Counted from the stretch's first letter, positions 1 to 11,870 are shown. The stretch is DNA of 50,000 nt from Prorocentrum cordatum (GCA_963575745.1 CAUYUJ010004758.1:300001-350000), one strand, 5' to 3'. The notes: generated from the letters alone by a model not told the origin. Numbers and translations: made by a program.

Positions 1-480
1 ACGGAGCGTTTGAGAGGTGTGCCGAATCTGGTGCGGGTACGCCATGCGGGCCCTGCCGCTGGGGCCTTCGGTGGAGCTCCCTATGGGGCCGCGCATCGTG
101 TGAAGGCTGTGCCGAATCGGATGCGGGTACGCCATGCGGACCGTGCCGTTGAGGCTCTCGGTGGAGCTCTCCTTGGGGTCACGAAGCCTGTGGGTGGAAT
201 GCGAAATCGGGCGCGGGTACGCCATGCGGATCCTGCCATTGGGGCCTTCGGTGAAACTCCCTATTTGGCCGCGCAACATGTTGGGTATGGTGCCGAATCG
301 GGCGCGGGTACGCCATGCGAGCCCTGCCGCTGAAGCTTTCGGTGCCCCCCCTATGAAGCCACGGAACGTGTGCGGGGTGTGCCGCATTGGGCGCGGGTGC
401 GCCAGGCGGACCTTGCCGCTGTGGCCTTCGGTGGGGCTCCTATGGGGATACGAAGCGTGTGCGGGGTGTGCCGAATCGCT

Positions 481-680
481 ATCAGCACCAGCAGCAGCAG
501 CACCACCACAAGCACAGCAGCACCAGCAGCAGCACCAGCAGCACCACCACCACCACAAGCACAACACCACCAGCAGAAGCAGCACTACAGCAGCAGCAGC
601 ACCAGCAGCAGCACCAGCAGCAGCAGCACCACTACAAGCAGCAATAGCACCAGCAGCAGCAGCAGCAGTACCAGCCTAAC
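481..680. repeat. CAG/CAC microsatellite inside the satellite array
   Basis: About 200 bp of imperfect CAG, CAC and CAA trinucleotides interrupts a 90-bp unit directly after its GTGCCGAATCG block. The array resumes at about 690 with CGAAGCGTGTGAAGGG. It looks like an expansion or insertion within one satellite unit. Confidence 0.9.
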
Positions 681-900
681 AGCCGAAGCGTGTGAAGGGC
701 TTGCCGACATGTGCCCAGGCCGCCATGCGGACCCTGCCGCTGGGGCCTTCGGTGGAGCCCCCGATGGGGCCACGACGCGTTTGAAGGGTGTGCCGAATCG
801 GGTGCGGGTGCGCCATGCAGGCACTGCCGCTGGGGCATTCGGTGGAGCTCCCTATAGGGGCACGAAACGTGGCAGGGGTGCGCCGAATCGGGTGCGGGTA

Positions 901-1440
901 CGCCATGCGGGCCCTGCCACTGGGGCCTTCGGTGGAGCTCCCAATGGGGCCACGAAATGTGCGAGGGCTGTGCCGAATCGGGTGGTGTTGCGCCATGCCA
1001 ACCCTGCCGCTGGGGCATCGGTGGGGCTCCTATGGCGCCACGCATCACGTGGCGGGTGTGCCGAGTCGGGTGCGGGTACGCCATGCGGGCCCTGCCACTG
1101 GGGCCTTCGGTGGAGCTCCCAATGGGGCCACGAAATGTGCGAGGGCTGTGCCGAATCGGGTGGTGTTGCGCCATGCCAACCCTGCCGCTGGGGCATCGGT
1201 GGGGCTCCTATGGCGCCACGCATCACGTGGCGGGTGTGCCGAGTCGGGTGCGGGTACGCCATGCGGGCCCTGCCACTGGGGCCTTCGGTGGAGCTCCCAA
1301 TGGGGCCACGAAATGTGCGAGGGCTGTGCCGAATCGGGTGGTGTTGCGCCATGCCAACCCTGCCGCTGAGGCTTTCGGTTGGGCTCCGTATGGGGCCACG
1401 CATCATGTGGCGGGTGTGCCGAGTCGGGTGCGGGTACGCC
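901..1440. repeat. Higher-order 178-bp repeat within the 90-bp array
   Basis: A two-monomer unit beginning CGCCATGCGGGCCCTGCCAC recurs at about 901, 1079 and 1257, each 178 bp apart and essentially identical. A diverged start follows at about 1437. The near identity against diverged flanking monomers indicates recent local amplification of a dimer. Confidence 0.85.
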
Positions 1441-2398
1441 ATGCGGGCCCTGCCGCTGGGGCCTTCGGTGAGGCTCATCCCGGGGCAACGAAATCTGAAA
1501 AAGGGGTGCGCCGAAACGGGTGGTGTTACGCCATGCGGTCCCTACAGCTGGGGCCTTCGGTGGGGGTCACTGTGGGGCCACGCGTCATGTGAGGGGTGTG
1601 CTGAATCGGGTGCGGGTACGCCATGCGGACCCTGCCGCTGGGGCCTTCGGTGGAGCTCCCCATGTGGCCACGGAACGCCTGAGGGGTGTGCTGAATCTGG
1701 TGTGGGTACGCCATGCGGGCCCTGCCGCATTGGCTTTCGGTGGAGTTCCCTATGGGGCCGCGCAACGTGTGAGGGCTGTGCCGAATCGGATGTTGGGTGC
1801 ACCATGCGGGCCCTGCCGTTGAGGGCCTTCGGTGGAGCTCCCTGTAGTGTCACGAAACGCGTGAGAAATGTGCTGAATCGGGTGCGGGTACGCCGTGCGA
1901 GCCTTGCCGCTGAAGCTTTCGGTGTCCCCCCCCCATGAAGCCACGAGGCGCGTGAGGTGTGTACCGAATCGGCTGCGGGTGCGCCAGGAGGGCGCTGCCG
2001 TTGAAGGCTTCGGTGAAGCTCTCTATGTAGTCACGAAACGTGTGCGGGGTGTGCCGAATCGGGTGCGGGTACGCCATGCGGACCCTGCCGCTGGGGCTTG
2101 CGGTGGAGTTCCCGATGGTGCCAAGGAGTTTGCGAAGGGCATGCCGAATCGTGCGCGGGTATTCCTTGCGGGCCCTGCCGCTGGGGCCTTCGGCGAGGCT
2201 CCCTATGGGGACACGAGACGTGTGAGGGGTGTGCTGAATTGGGTGCGGGTGCGCCATGCGGACCCTGCCGCTTGGGCTTTCGGTGGAGCTGCCCATGGAG
2301 CCGCGAAACGTGCGGGAGGGTTGCCGAATCTTGTGCGGGCGCGCCATGCGGGCCCTGCCGCTGGGGCTTACGGTGGGCCTCCCATAGAGGCACGGAAC

Positions 2399-2427
2399 GT
2401 GTGTGCGTGTGTGTGTGTGTGTGTGCC
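2399..2427. repeat. (GT)n tract ending the satellite
   Basis: A run of alternating GT with one C sits inside the last recognisable 90-bp unit. Confidence 0.85.
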
Positions 2428-2479
2428 GATTTGAGCGCAGGTACGCCATACGGGCCTTGCCGCTGTTGCATTCGAGCAG

Positions 2480-2830
2480 TACTTTGGCGGGGCACGGGCG
2501 GAGCCACCGCAAGATTCGAACAGAGTCGGTGCACGACTCCAGCAGGACCTCCGCGGGACCGCGCCATGACTCTGGCAGGACCTTGGCATGGCTCTGGCAG
2601 GACCCGAGCACGACACTGGCAGGACTTCAGGAGGACACCACCCCCTCTCTAGGAGGACTCCGTCAGGATCCCTCAGCCGACCGCAGCAGGGCCCTCCTGA
2701 GATCCCACCAGGACCCCATCAAGACCCCAGCAGAACCCTAGCGACACCGCAGCATGACTCCAGCGGACCCGAGGACGCCATGAGGACCCCATCAGATTCC
2801 AACAGACACGGAAGGGATCCTGGCAAGACG
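2480..2830. repeat. Degenerate CAGGACC-type short repeat
   Basis: Irregular 12-18 bp units built on (G)CAGGACC or CAGGACTC, such as CTGGCAGGACC near 2571 and 2597. They blend into unique sequence by 2830. No gene is visible. Confidence 0.55.
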
Positions 2831-2949
2831 ATGCCACTTGTCTCTTCCTTTAGTCTCGGAGGGCGCTGGCAGGCGCTACCTTGGACTCTAACAGTGCTTT
2901 TTGAAGCGCGAAAAGAGCTCTGGCAGCGAGGCGGAAAAGCGGAAAGGCG

Positions 2950-3325
2950 GCGAGGCGGAAACGACGACGATGATGATGATTATGACGATGGTGACGGTAG
3001 TGATGATGATAATGATGATGGTGGGATATTATGGTGATTCGGATGATTACGCTGGTTATGATTCTTTCTAGTATGATGATGTGTATAGTGACGACGAGGC
3101 GGAAACGACGATGATGATGATCGCGATGGTAATGGTAGTGATGATGACGATGATGGAATATTATTGTTAATATGATGATGATTATGGTGACGACGATGCG
3201 GAAACGACGATGACGATAATGACGATTGGAATGGCAGTGGTGATGGTAATGACGATGGCGACGATGATGATCCCGAGGGGGATGGCGATGCTGCTGCACT
3301 GGCGATGATGATTTTGAGATTGGGT
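2950..3325. repeat. GAT/GAC-rich minisatellite
   Basis: Imperfect GATGATGAY trinucleotides, with the longer phrase GAGGCGGAAACGACGATGA recurring near 2950 and 3097 and as a variant near 3198. Frames are open on both strands because of the low complexity. I see no real gene. Confidence 0.8.
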
Positions 3326-3605
3326 CCCACATGGGGCTCCTGGGAGAATCAAGCCTCTAGGAGAGGAGGAATGGGAACAGGAGGAGGAGGAAATAAACAG
3401 CCCCGACCAGACCAACACTTGCGCCCAGGTCGGCGACGACGGCGCGGGCGAGGTCGGGGTCGGGGTCGGCGAGGACGCCGCGCCCGAGGCCGGCGACGAG
3501 GAGGGCGAGGAGGTTGCGGGCGGTGAAGATGCGGCGCCTGCGGCAGGGCCAGTCGACGCTCGGCGCTCGCCAGCCATGCAGGTGACCCCCTAGGAGCTCA
3601 AGACG
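3326..3605. other. GC-rich low-complexity spacer
   Basis: Contains GCGGGGTCGG-type short repeats around 3440-3500. No gene or RNA feature is visible. Confidence 0.5.
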
Positions 3606-4096
3606 ATGATTCCCCAGATGAAGGGGGTCGCCATCACGCTGGACATCCTGCACAATCACCGTTACCAGGTCACGTACGACCACAATAGGGTTGAGGTGCA
3701 GGAGGAGATGGAGCTGGCCGAGAAGGTGGCTAACTATGGACCTATGAAAGATTGGTTGGCCGATGACTCCAGAGGGACAAATATAGCAGCCAACACTCCA
3801 CAGGGCCACCAGAAGCACCAGGAACAACATGCCACCCTTCAGGCAACAGTTATCAACACTCGAGGGCACCAAAGAAACGCCCCAAACAGCAACGCATAAC
3901 AATCAGCAAACAAATGCAGCAGCCTTCCGAACATTCCCAGGAGTTCTTGGTGCGCTACAAGAGCTTCAGGTTCGGGAAAGTGCACACGCCGGAGCAGCGG
4001 GAGGAACAACTTGAGGCTGCGCTGGAGTGGGTATGGACGAAACACAACATCTTGGGAGGCGAGGCGCGCCCTGATTGGACGTTGCCGAAGCGATAA
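3606..4096 (+). pseudogene. Possible gene fragment, unrecognised
   Basis: Two plus-strand reading frames, 3606-3899 (97 codons) and 3914-4096 (60 codons), differ in composition from the surrounding satellites. They encode unbiased peptides, for example VTYDHNRVEVQEEMELAEKV and FRFGKVHTPEQREEQLEAAL. The second is compatible with a short amphipathic helix. They lie in different frames with a stop between, so this could be two exons or a decayed gene. I recognise no family and the call is weak. Confidence 0.2.
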
Positions 4097-4690
4097 TATG
4101 CGGAGCGGGCAGTAGCAAACCAATTCGTCGCACTTGGCGCTTGCTGGCTAATCCGAGCCTCGGAGATCTCCCCGAGCACGCGCGCCATTTCGTCAGCGAG
4201 CGCTCTGATTTAACCTGTCTTGCGGCAGGCGTTTGTGCGTTTCTTCCTGAGCGCGCGGTCGATCTCGCGTAGCGCGCGTGAGTGCGAGGGGCTAGCAGCT
4301 GAAGTTTTGCAAGACCCCGTAACATAGAAGTGCACGTGAGGACGAGGTGGGCGAGGGGAAGCCGAGGAAGAGGGGAGGCAAAGGGGAGGAAGAGGGGAGG
4401 AAGGGGGATGAGGAAACTGGGGATCGAATGGCAGGACGATGGCATGAGGGAGGCAGGCTGAGGGAAGGAAGAGGGCCTTGGGATGAGGAGAGGAGAGAGG
4501 ACAATGAGGAGGATTGGAGGAGGATGAGCGAGGACCAACGTTCTTTTGCGCCTCAGCGCGCGCGGTGGCTCATTGGCAGCTGCGGCTTTTGACCGCGGCC
4601 GCCGCTCGCCACCCGCGCCGAGGTGTTTGGCTTACGAAACCAATTAGTGGACCACTTCCCCAGCGCTGCAAAAAAACGCGTTCGATCACT
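4097..4690. other. Non-coding stretch with purine-rich tract
   Basis: 4100-4330 holds unremarkable sequence with a small palindromic patch near 4160 (CTCGG...CCGAG). 4340-4520 is a GGA/GGGGA-rich purine tract. No gene is visible. Confidence 0.5.
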
Positions 4691-4694
4691 CCTG

Positions 4695-4800
4695 CGCCCT
4701 GCCCTCTTGCTCTTGCTATTGCTCCTGCTCGTCGTCGTCGTCGTCGTCCTCCTCCTCCTCCTCCTCCTGTTCCTCCCCCCCTCCGCCTCCTCCGCCTCTG
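4695..4800. repeat. (CTC)n and (GTC)n tract
   Basis: Uninterrupted GTC then CTC trinucleotides with short interruptions. Confidence 0.85.
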
Positions 4801-4844
4801 GTAGTTATTGTTTCCGTATTCGTACCCGCTCGTGCTACGGCAAA

Positions 4845-5080
4845 TCCGAGTGCCATCTTATGCAAGACAGAATCGAGGAAGAGTCCACCTTATGCAAGGC
4901 AGAATCGAGAAATAATGACACTAAAGACACAATATATGCTCATGTGCATTCGTCGGGATTGCAATACTGTGCGAAGACTCAAATCAATGGCCGCTCACAT
5001 CCTGGAATCGTTGAAACAACCAGAACGATGGTGAGAAGCGCGGGAAACGCAGCGTATGCTCATGTACATTCGTCAATTAC
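4845..5080. repeat. Two short direct duplications
   Basis: CTTATGCAAGRCAGAATCGA occurs at about 4857 and 4890. A TATGCTCATGTRCATTCGTC phrase occurs near 4935 and 5054. The copies are non-coding and look like small local duplications. Confidence 0.6.
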
Positions 5081-5219
5081 CTCCAACGCGGAACGGTCCA
5101 GCGGATGCGGTGGACAAGTTCAGAAAGGGGTCGGGAGATCCCGTATGGTCGAAAACCTGGGGGGCAATCTGAGCCCCAAAGGAAGGCGAGTCCATCGGAG
5201 ATCTTCGGAGACCCCGCCA

Positions 5220-5590
5220 AACACTCGAAGGCCCTCGGGCGCGCTCCTCCTGCTCCTTCTCCTCTTCCTCCTGCTCCTCCTTCCCTCCATCCCTCCTCCC
5301 TCTTCCCCTATGCCTCATCCTCTCCAGCCCTGGGGGGCCTGCAGCAGCGCTGGGGTCAGGACGACTTGGGCTTATATGTCTCCATCAACGACGCTGGCTG
5401 TCTGAGCGCCTGGTATTATTTGACAAGGGTCAGGGGGGGGAGGGGGGGGGCAATGCCGGGATGGGCTGGCATGGTATGGTTTCACATATGGACTGAACGG
5501 GTGATCAGTATCATATACAAATACATTGCATATCCCAAGCCCGCCCTGGGGTGTGTGTGGGGGGATCCATGCCTCTTTCAGAAAGGAGAA
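5220..5590. other. CT-rich and G-run spacer
   Basis: Contains a CTCCT-rich tract (about 5245-5330) and G homopolymers near 5430-5450. No gene is visible. Confidence 0.5.
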
Positions 5591-6320
5591 TCAATGGGGG
5601 GAACCCGATGGGGGAAACTTATGGGGGAAGCGTATGGGGGGAATCCTATGGGGTGATCCGATGAGGAGTCCTATGGGGAAGCCTACGCGGGAATCCGATG
5701 GGGGATCCGATGGAGGAGGCCTATGGGGGAATCCTATGGGGAAGCCTATGGGGGAAGCCTTGGGGGAATCTTATGGGGGAGGCCTATGCGGGAATCCGAT
5801 GGGGGAGTCCTGCGGGGGACGCCTTGGGGGAATCTTATGGGGGAGGCCTATGCGGGAATCCGATGGGGGAGTCCTGCGGGGGACGCCTATGGGGGAATCC
5901 TACGGAAGAAGCCTATGGGGGAATCCGATGGGGGAATCCTATGGGGGAAACGTCTGGGTGAATCCGATGGGGGAATCTAATGGGGGAAGCCTATGGGGGG
6001 AACCGATGAGGGAACCTTATGGGGGAAGCCTATGGTGGGGGAATCCAATGGGGTAATCCAATGGGGGAATCCGAAGGGGGAATCCCATGGGGGAATCCGA
6101 TGGGGGAAGCCCATGGGGGAAGCCTATGGGGGAATCCGATGGGGGAAGCCTATGGGGGAATCCGATGGGGGAGGCCAATGGGGGAATCCGATGGGGGAAT
6201 CCTATGGGGGAGACCTATGAGGGAATCCGATGGGGGAAGCCCATGGGGGAAGCCTATGGGGGAATCCTGTGGGAGATGCCGATGAGGGAATCCTATGGGG
6301 GACCCCCCATGGGGGAATCG
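5590..6320. repeat. ATGGGGGAAKCC minisatellite
   Basis: About 50 tandem units of 13-15 bp of the form ATGGGGGAATCCG or ATGGGGGAAGCCT. A longer near-identical block around 5770-5830 is repeated at about 5830-5885. All frames are open; the WGNPMGES-type peptides are artefacts of the repeat. Confidence 0.9.
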
Positions 6321-6715
6321 CGCAGAGGCTGCGCGGGGCTGCGCCAAGGCTATGCGTGATTGTGCGGGGCTGTGCCAGGATTACTATGGATCACATATTC
6401 ATGATTCCACAAGGCCGTCGGTGGCATAACAGGGGAGGGCCCAACCGGAGGCATGCTTTTTGGCGATCGGGTCTGGCGCCCCTGAGCCCTTTCGTTATGG
6501 TTCCAGAAGAATAGCAGGAAAAAGTTCGCACAGTTGCACACATCAACGATTCGAGTTTCTACGGGGGGGGGGGGGCGCCGGCCCCCGTAGTTCGTCCGAT
6601 CGACTGAAGCAGGTGCCAAAATCAGCCCATAACTTCTCTACGGGGGGGGGGGGGCGGGGGGTTCCGCCGAAAGCAAAACAAAATAATAAAAGAACGATCA
6701 CATTCCTAAGGATGC
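6321..6715. other. Spacer with two 13-G runs
   Basis: Mostly unique sequence. Two homopolymers of 13 G lie at 6563-6575 and 6642-6654, each preceded by TCTAC or TTCTAC, which suggests a duplicated short segment. No gene is visible. Confidence 0.5.
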
Positions 6716-6775
6716 CTACGGAATCCTTAAGGATTCCTAGGGATTCCTATGGATTCCTACGGATTCCTACGGATG
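6716..6775. repeat. GGATTCCTA short tandem repeat
   Basis: Units of 9-10 bp (GGATTCCTAN) repeated about six times. A related AAGATTCYTAARGATTCCTA phrase reappears near 8150-8180. Confidence 0.8.
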
Positions 6776-6777
6776 CA

Positions 6778-7665
6778 TCAGCCTGCCTCAGTTTCAGCCT
6801 CAGCCTCGGCCTGCCTCAGCCTGCCTCGGCCTCAGCCTCAGCCTGCCTCAGCCTCAGCCTCAGCCTGCCTCAGCCTCAGCCTCAGCCTCAGCCTGCCTCG
6901 GCTTGCCTCAACCTCAGCCTCAGCCTCAGCCTCAGCCTCAGCCTCGGCCTCAGCCTGCCTCGGCCTCAGCCTGCCTCAGCCTCCCCTCCTCCCCCCCCCC
7001 CTTCCCCCCCCATTCAGCCTCACCTTGTCTCAGCTTCGGCCTGCCTCGGCCTCATCCTCAGCCTCAGCCTCAGCCTCCAGCCTGTCTCGGCCTGAGCCTG
7101 CCTCGGCCTCAGCCTCAGCCTGCCTCAGCCTGAGCCTGCCTCAGCCTCAGCCTCAGCCTGTCTCAGCCTCAGCCTGCCTCAGCATCAGCCTCAGCCTCAG
7201 CCTCAGCCTGCCTCGGCTTGCCTCGGCCTCAGCCCGCCTCGGCCTCAGCCTCAGCCTCAGCCTGCCTCAGCCTCAGCCTCAGCCTGCCTCAGCCTCAGCC
7301 TGCATCAGCCTCAGCCTCAGCCTGCCTCAGCCGCAGCTTGCCTCAGCCTCAGCCACAGCCTCAGCCTCAGCCTGCCTCAGCTTCAGCCTCAGCCTCAGCC
7401 TGCCTCGGCTTGCCTCAGCCTCAACCTCAGCCTGCCTCGGCCTCAGCCTCAGCCTCTCAGACTCAGCCTGCATCAGCCTCAGCCTCAGCCTCAGCCTGCC
7501 TCAGCCTCAGCCTCAGTCTCAGCGTGCCTCAGCCTCAGCCTGCCTCAGCCTCAGCCTCAGCCTGCCTCGGCCTCGGCCTGCGTCAGCCTCAGCCTCAGCC
7601 TGCCTCAGCCTCAGCCTCAGCCTGCCTCGGCCTCAGCCTGCCTCGGCCTCAGCCTGCTTCAGCTC
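6778..7665. repeat. CAGCCT hexanucleotide array
   Basis: Nearly 900 bp of CAGCCT, CTGCCT and CGGCCT hexamers. The hexamer period keeps frames open and gives Ser/Ala/Leu- or Pro/Gln-rich peptides. No coding claim is made. Confidence 0.95.
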
Positions 7666-7669
7666 GGGC

Positions 7670-8150
7670 ATTCCAAATTTGGCACAAGACTGGTGTTTTG
7701 GGGACACGAAGATCACGAAGTGGCCCACAGTTGGCTCCGGGCATTCAAAATATTGCACAGGAATGGTGTTCCGGGAACACGGAGAACACGAAGTGGCCTA
7801 CAGTTGGCTCCGGGCATTCAACATGTGGCCTGGGAATTGTGTTCTGGGAACACGAAGAACACGAAGTGGCCTACTTGGCTCCAGGCATTCAAAATGTGGC
7901 CTGGGAATTGCGTTCTGGGAACACGAAGAACACGAAGTGGCCTACAGTTGGCTCCAAGCATTCAAAATGTGGCCTGGGAATGGTGTTCTGGGAACACGAA
8001 GAACACGAAGTGGCCTACAGTTGGCTCCGGGCATTCAAAATGTGGCCTGGGAATGGTGTTCTGGGAGCACGAAGAACACGAAGTGGCCTACAGTTGGTTC
8101 CAGGCATTAAAAATATGGCCTGGGAATTGTGTTCTGGGAATGGATTCCTA
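7670..8150. repeat. 74-bp tandem repeat
   Basis: The phrase GAACACGAAGTGGCC recurs at about 7783, 7857, 7927, 8001 and 8076. Between copies lie TTGGCTCCRGGCATTCAAAA and TGGCCTGGGAATKGTGTTCT blocks. There are about six copies. Confidence 0.9.
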
Positions 8151-8179
8151 AAGATTCTTAAGAATTCCTAAAGATTCAT

Positions 8180-9075
8180 ACTAAACGGCCATAGGCGCCG
8201 CCCGACAACCGCCGAATAATCAAAAACCAATGCGAAACGGCCATGTTGGGCGCCGCCCGGCAACAGCCGAATAATCAACAACCAATGCGAAACGGCCAGA
8301 CGGGCGCCGCCCGACACACGCGGAATAATCAAAAACCAATGCGAGACGGCCAGGAGGGCGCCGCCCGACAACCTGCGAATAATCAAAACTTAATGCGAAA
8401 CGGCCACGTTGGGCGCCGCCCAGCAACTGCCGAATAATAAAAACCAATGCGAAACGGCCATGGGCGCCGCCCGACAACCGCCGAGTAATCAAAAACCAAT
8501 GCAAAACGGCCGTGGGCGCCGCCCGACAACCGCCGAATAATCAAAAACCAATGCGACGCGGCCAGAAGGGCGCCGCCCGACAACCGCCAAATAATAAAAA
8601 ACCAAATCGGCCAGAAGGGCGCCGCCCGACAACCGGCGAATAATCAGAAACCAATGCGAAACGGCAGTGGGCGCCGCCCGACAACCGTCGAATTATCAAA
8701 ACCAATGCGAAACGGACATGGGCGCTGCCCGACAAAAACCGAATAATCAAAAACCAACACGAAACGGCCATGGGCGCCGCCCGACAACCGCCGAGTAATC
8801 AAAAACCAATACGAAACTGCAGTGGGCGCCGCCGACAACCGCAGAATAATCAAAAACAATACGAAACGGCCATGTTGGGCGCCGCCCGACAACCGCCGAG
8901 TAATCAAAAACCAATACGCAACGGCCAGAATGGCGCCGCCCGACAACCGCCGAATAATCAAAACACAATGCGAAACGGCCAGATTGGGCGCCGCCCGACA
9001 ACCGCCGAATAACCAAAAACCAATGCGAAACGGCCATGGGCGCCGCCCGACAACCGCCAAATAATCAAAAATGAT
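8180..9075. repeat. ~55-bp tandem repeat with GGGCGCCGCCC core
   Basis: About 16 copies of a unit made of GGCGCCGCCCGACAACCGCC, then GAATAATCAAAAACCAATGC and GAAACGGCCA. The first starts are at about 8194, 8249 and 8303. The GGGC-GCC-GCCC core can form a 4-bp stem in every copy. Confidence 0.9.
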
Positions 9076-10175
9076 GAGATACCCTGGGAATGCACAAAAA
9101 ACATGATTTGCGAGTGGAGAACGACGGCTCTGCGCGCGCAGATCAGAATATATCAGAACGCGAAAATCATGCGCGGACACTAGTAAAGAGTGGTCTTCGC
9201 GCAAGCGCGCTGAAAAAAACATGCATGAAGAGTAGGAAAACCAAGCCCCGGCGCGCGCGCACGGGAATCCATTGGAATAATAATACTTGCTCGCAGACTA
9301 AGCAAAATCATCCCCTCCGCGCGCGCGCAAGTCATGCATTACACCCTGATGTATACATATATACATATAGTATAGGTACACTCCTATCTGTGTGTGAGTG
9401 GGCGTGTGCGAGTGTGCGCCAAGCTCGTTCGCGTGTTTTTGTTGTTTCTTCTCTCTCTCTCTCTCGTTTTTTTTTTCCCCCCCTCTCTCTCTCTCTCCCT
9501 CCCTCCCTCGGTTCCTCGTGCAGGGCCCGCTCTCAGCTGCGTGGTTATGAGACGTCGAACGCAGGGCAGAGCTATGGGACGTGGCTGTCGCGTAGTGGAA
9601 GGACCCCAGGAGACCCCCTGACCTGGACCTCCGCCGATCCTGGACAGACCAGGTCAGAGGAGATCCGCGATCGACCTCGAGGCACTGTCGACTGCGGGGC
9701 ATCATCGCCACGAGCGGCGCATTGTACGCAGGGCGCAGCCGCCGTGAGCCACGGGCAGCGCACGAGCAGGCCACACCCCGCCACAGGTAGCGGGGGGGCC
9801 GACCACTGGGACCCAGACCTCACGACGCCGTGCTCTGTTCATCACGTGGGCCCCGGAGCCTCCGACCCCGTCACCAAAACAAGCCTCCCACCCCAGACCG
9901 TTGCTGAGGCAGCCGCCACGACGAAGACAGGCTGTCGAGGAGTTGTGTGTTCGAGGAGTGGCTGTCGAGGCAGACGCAATTTTGAGGCAGTCAGCAGCCG
10001 TCATCAGCTTTTGGGAGGCAGCCGGTCTTGAGCCTCCCGTCCGTGCCGCCCCCAAACAAAAACTCATCATCCTCTCTGGAGGTCTCCACGTCCCAGGAGG
10101 ACACCAGGAGGTCTCTCCGAAAGCCCTCCAGAGGGCTCCAGAAGCCCAGAACGGGCCAGAAACCATCAAAAGACA
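9076..10175. other. No gene seen; simple tracts
   Basis: Contains CGCGCG-rich patches, a TATACATATA patch near 9350, and CT and T tracts at about 9450-9510. The rest is GC-rich unique sequence. Long frames here have no recognisable protein character. Confidence 0.5.
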
Positions 10176-10179
10176 CTAC

Positions 10180-10370
10180 TCCGCCGCGACCGCCGCGGTC
10201 GTCGCCGTCGTCGCAGCAGTCGTCGACGTCGTCGCCGCCATGGTCGTGGCCGACGCCGCCACCGTCGTCGTCGCGGTCGCCGTCGTCGACGCGGTCATCA
10301 TGGCCGTCGCCGCCGTAGTCGACATCGACGTCGCTGCTGCTGCCGCCGTTGTTGCCGGCGCCGGCGCCTT
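10180..10370. repeat. (GTCGCC)n-like tract
   Basis: GTC and GCC trinucleotides, imperfect. Confidence 0.85.
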
Positions 10371-10785
10371 CGAAGGCCTTCCAAGGCCTTCGACGGGGGC
10401 AACAACAACAACGGCGACCCCAGACATCCGGTGTCTTGATTATGTTGCACGAGTCCCGAGAGCTCTCGACCCCCTCCTGGGGGTTGGTGTTTTATCGCGT
10501 ACTGTGTTTGACGTGTCTGGCGTGTTAAGCCTGCTCTTCATCCCGATTAGCCCCTGGAGGCCGAAAACGACGAAGCAACCTCCGCCCTGACTTGTTATGG
10601 CGTTGCGTCGTCGTCTCCGCCACTGACGCCTGAAGCCATCGTCGGCCGCCTCGAGGGAAGAAGCCCGCCCGGTCGAACGGCGAGGCGCCCTCCGCGAGAC
10701 GGGCGAGCAGGCCAAGCCACTTGCGCTGCGAGGGGCCCCTGCGCATCCCAGCCGAAAGGGGAATCGCCGCAGCCGCCGCCGCCGT
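10371..10785. other. No gene seen
   Basis: GC-rich sequence between two trinucleotide tracts, with no recognisable coding signal. Confidence 0.45.
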
Positions 10786-10797
10786 CGACGTCATAAT

Positions 10798-10831
<34 letters not shown>

Positions 10832-11370
10832 GCCGCCGTCGTCGTCGTCTTGCTCCATCCCATCGCCATCCTCCTACTCATCCTCCTCCTGCATCTCCTC
10901 CTCCTCCTCCTCCTGCTCCTCCTCCTCCCTCCTCCTCCTCCCTCCTCCCTCCTCCTCCCTCCTCCTCCTCCTCCTCCTCCTCCTCCTCCTCCTCCTCCTC
11001 CTCCTCCCTCTCCTCCTCCTCCTCCTCCTCATCCTCCTCCTCCTCCTCATCCTCCTCGTGCTGCTGGTCCTCCTCCTCAAACCTCCTCCTCCTCCTTCTC
11101 CTACTCCTCTTGCTCTCATTATCATCCTCCTCCTCCTCCTCCTCCTCCTCTCCCTCCCGAACTTCACAACCGAAAGGAATTCGACGCCGTCGTCGCCGCC
11201 GCAATCGTCGTCGCTGCCACCACCACCGCCGTCACCTCCGAAGACATCGGAACACCTCAGGAGACCTCCACAGGCCTCTGGAGGCAATGTTCGTTGTCTT
11301 CGTCGCCGCCACTGTCGTCGTCATCATCGTCGGTGTCGTCGCCGCCGCCATTGTTTCTGGACGTGTTCGT
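10786..11370. repeat. (GTC)n then (CTC)n then (GTC)n tracts
   Basis: GTC-type runs at about 10786-10850, CTC-type from about 10860 to 11155, and GTC/GCC-type again from about 11186 to 11365. All frames stay open over the tracts. Confidence 0.9.
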
Positions 11371-11870
11371 ATGTTGTCGGCCTCCGGGGACGGAGCCCTC
11401 GTCGCCAAGGCTGGATCCGCGTCGAACTTCTGGTCAGAACACGCTCCAGAAGAGGTTCAGGTAGTCTTTAGCACCCTGCTGATCGTGCGCTTCGCAGCCG
11501 AAGGAAGTCGTCGCCTGCCTCGCACCATAGGGGATGGTGTGCCACCCCACCCTGGTCAAGTCCTCCCCCCTTTGTTGCTCCTGATTCTCTCCATGCATGC
11601 CCCCTCCTCCAAATTCCCTGCCAACAAACACCAGTCAAGGAACCCCCTGTGCGGGGTCCTTCTGGCGCTTTGGGAGCAAGAAGCTGCGAGTTTGGCGAGA
11701 GAAAGAAAGAGAGGGGAGACAGAGAGAGAGAAAGGGAGAGCTGAAGTGAAAAAGAGAGAGAGGGAAAGATCAAACAAATCCCTCCCTCACTCTCTTTTCC
11801 TCCTCCCCCTGCCTCCTCCTCCTCCCTCTCCTCCTCCTTCCCCTCCTGTTTCCTTAGGGATGAAGAGACA
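11371..11870. other. Spacer with GA- and CT-rich stretches
   Basis: GAGAGAAAGAGAG-rich at about 11695-11770 and CCTCCT-rich at about 11800-11850. No gene is visible. Confidence 0.5.

Larger units (their letters stand above)
1..2430. repeat. 90-bp tandem satellite array
   Basis: Direct repeats about 90 bp apart; for example GCCATGCGG recurs at 41, 131, 221 and 312. Each unit contains the core CTGGGGCCTTCGGTGGAGCT, then a CCTATGGGGCCACGAA-like block, a GCCGAATCGGGTGCGGGT block and GCCATGCGG. There are roughly two dozen diverged copies. Because the unit is a multiple of three, several frames stay open and give 30-residue peptide repeats. I treat these as artefacts of periodicity, not genes. A relative of the same core lies at 44.65-45.03 kb. 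The array starts before the window. Confidence 0.9.

Noticed and set aside
370-1938. A 522-codon open frame
   Set aside because: It lies wholly in the 90-bp satellite and the CAG insert; the unit is a multiple of three, so open frames follow from periodicity. The peptide is a 30-residue repeat with no family features.
6749-8110. A 453-codon plus frame
   Set aside because: It is CAGCCT hexamer and 74-bp repeat sequence; Ser/Ala/Leu low complexity only.
10721-11464. A 247-codon frame rich in Pro and Leu
   Set aside because: It is (CTC)n and (GTC)n translated.
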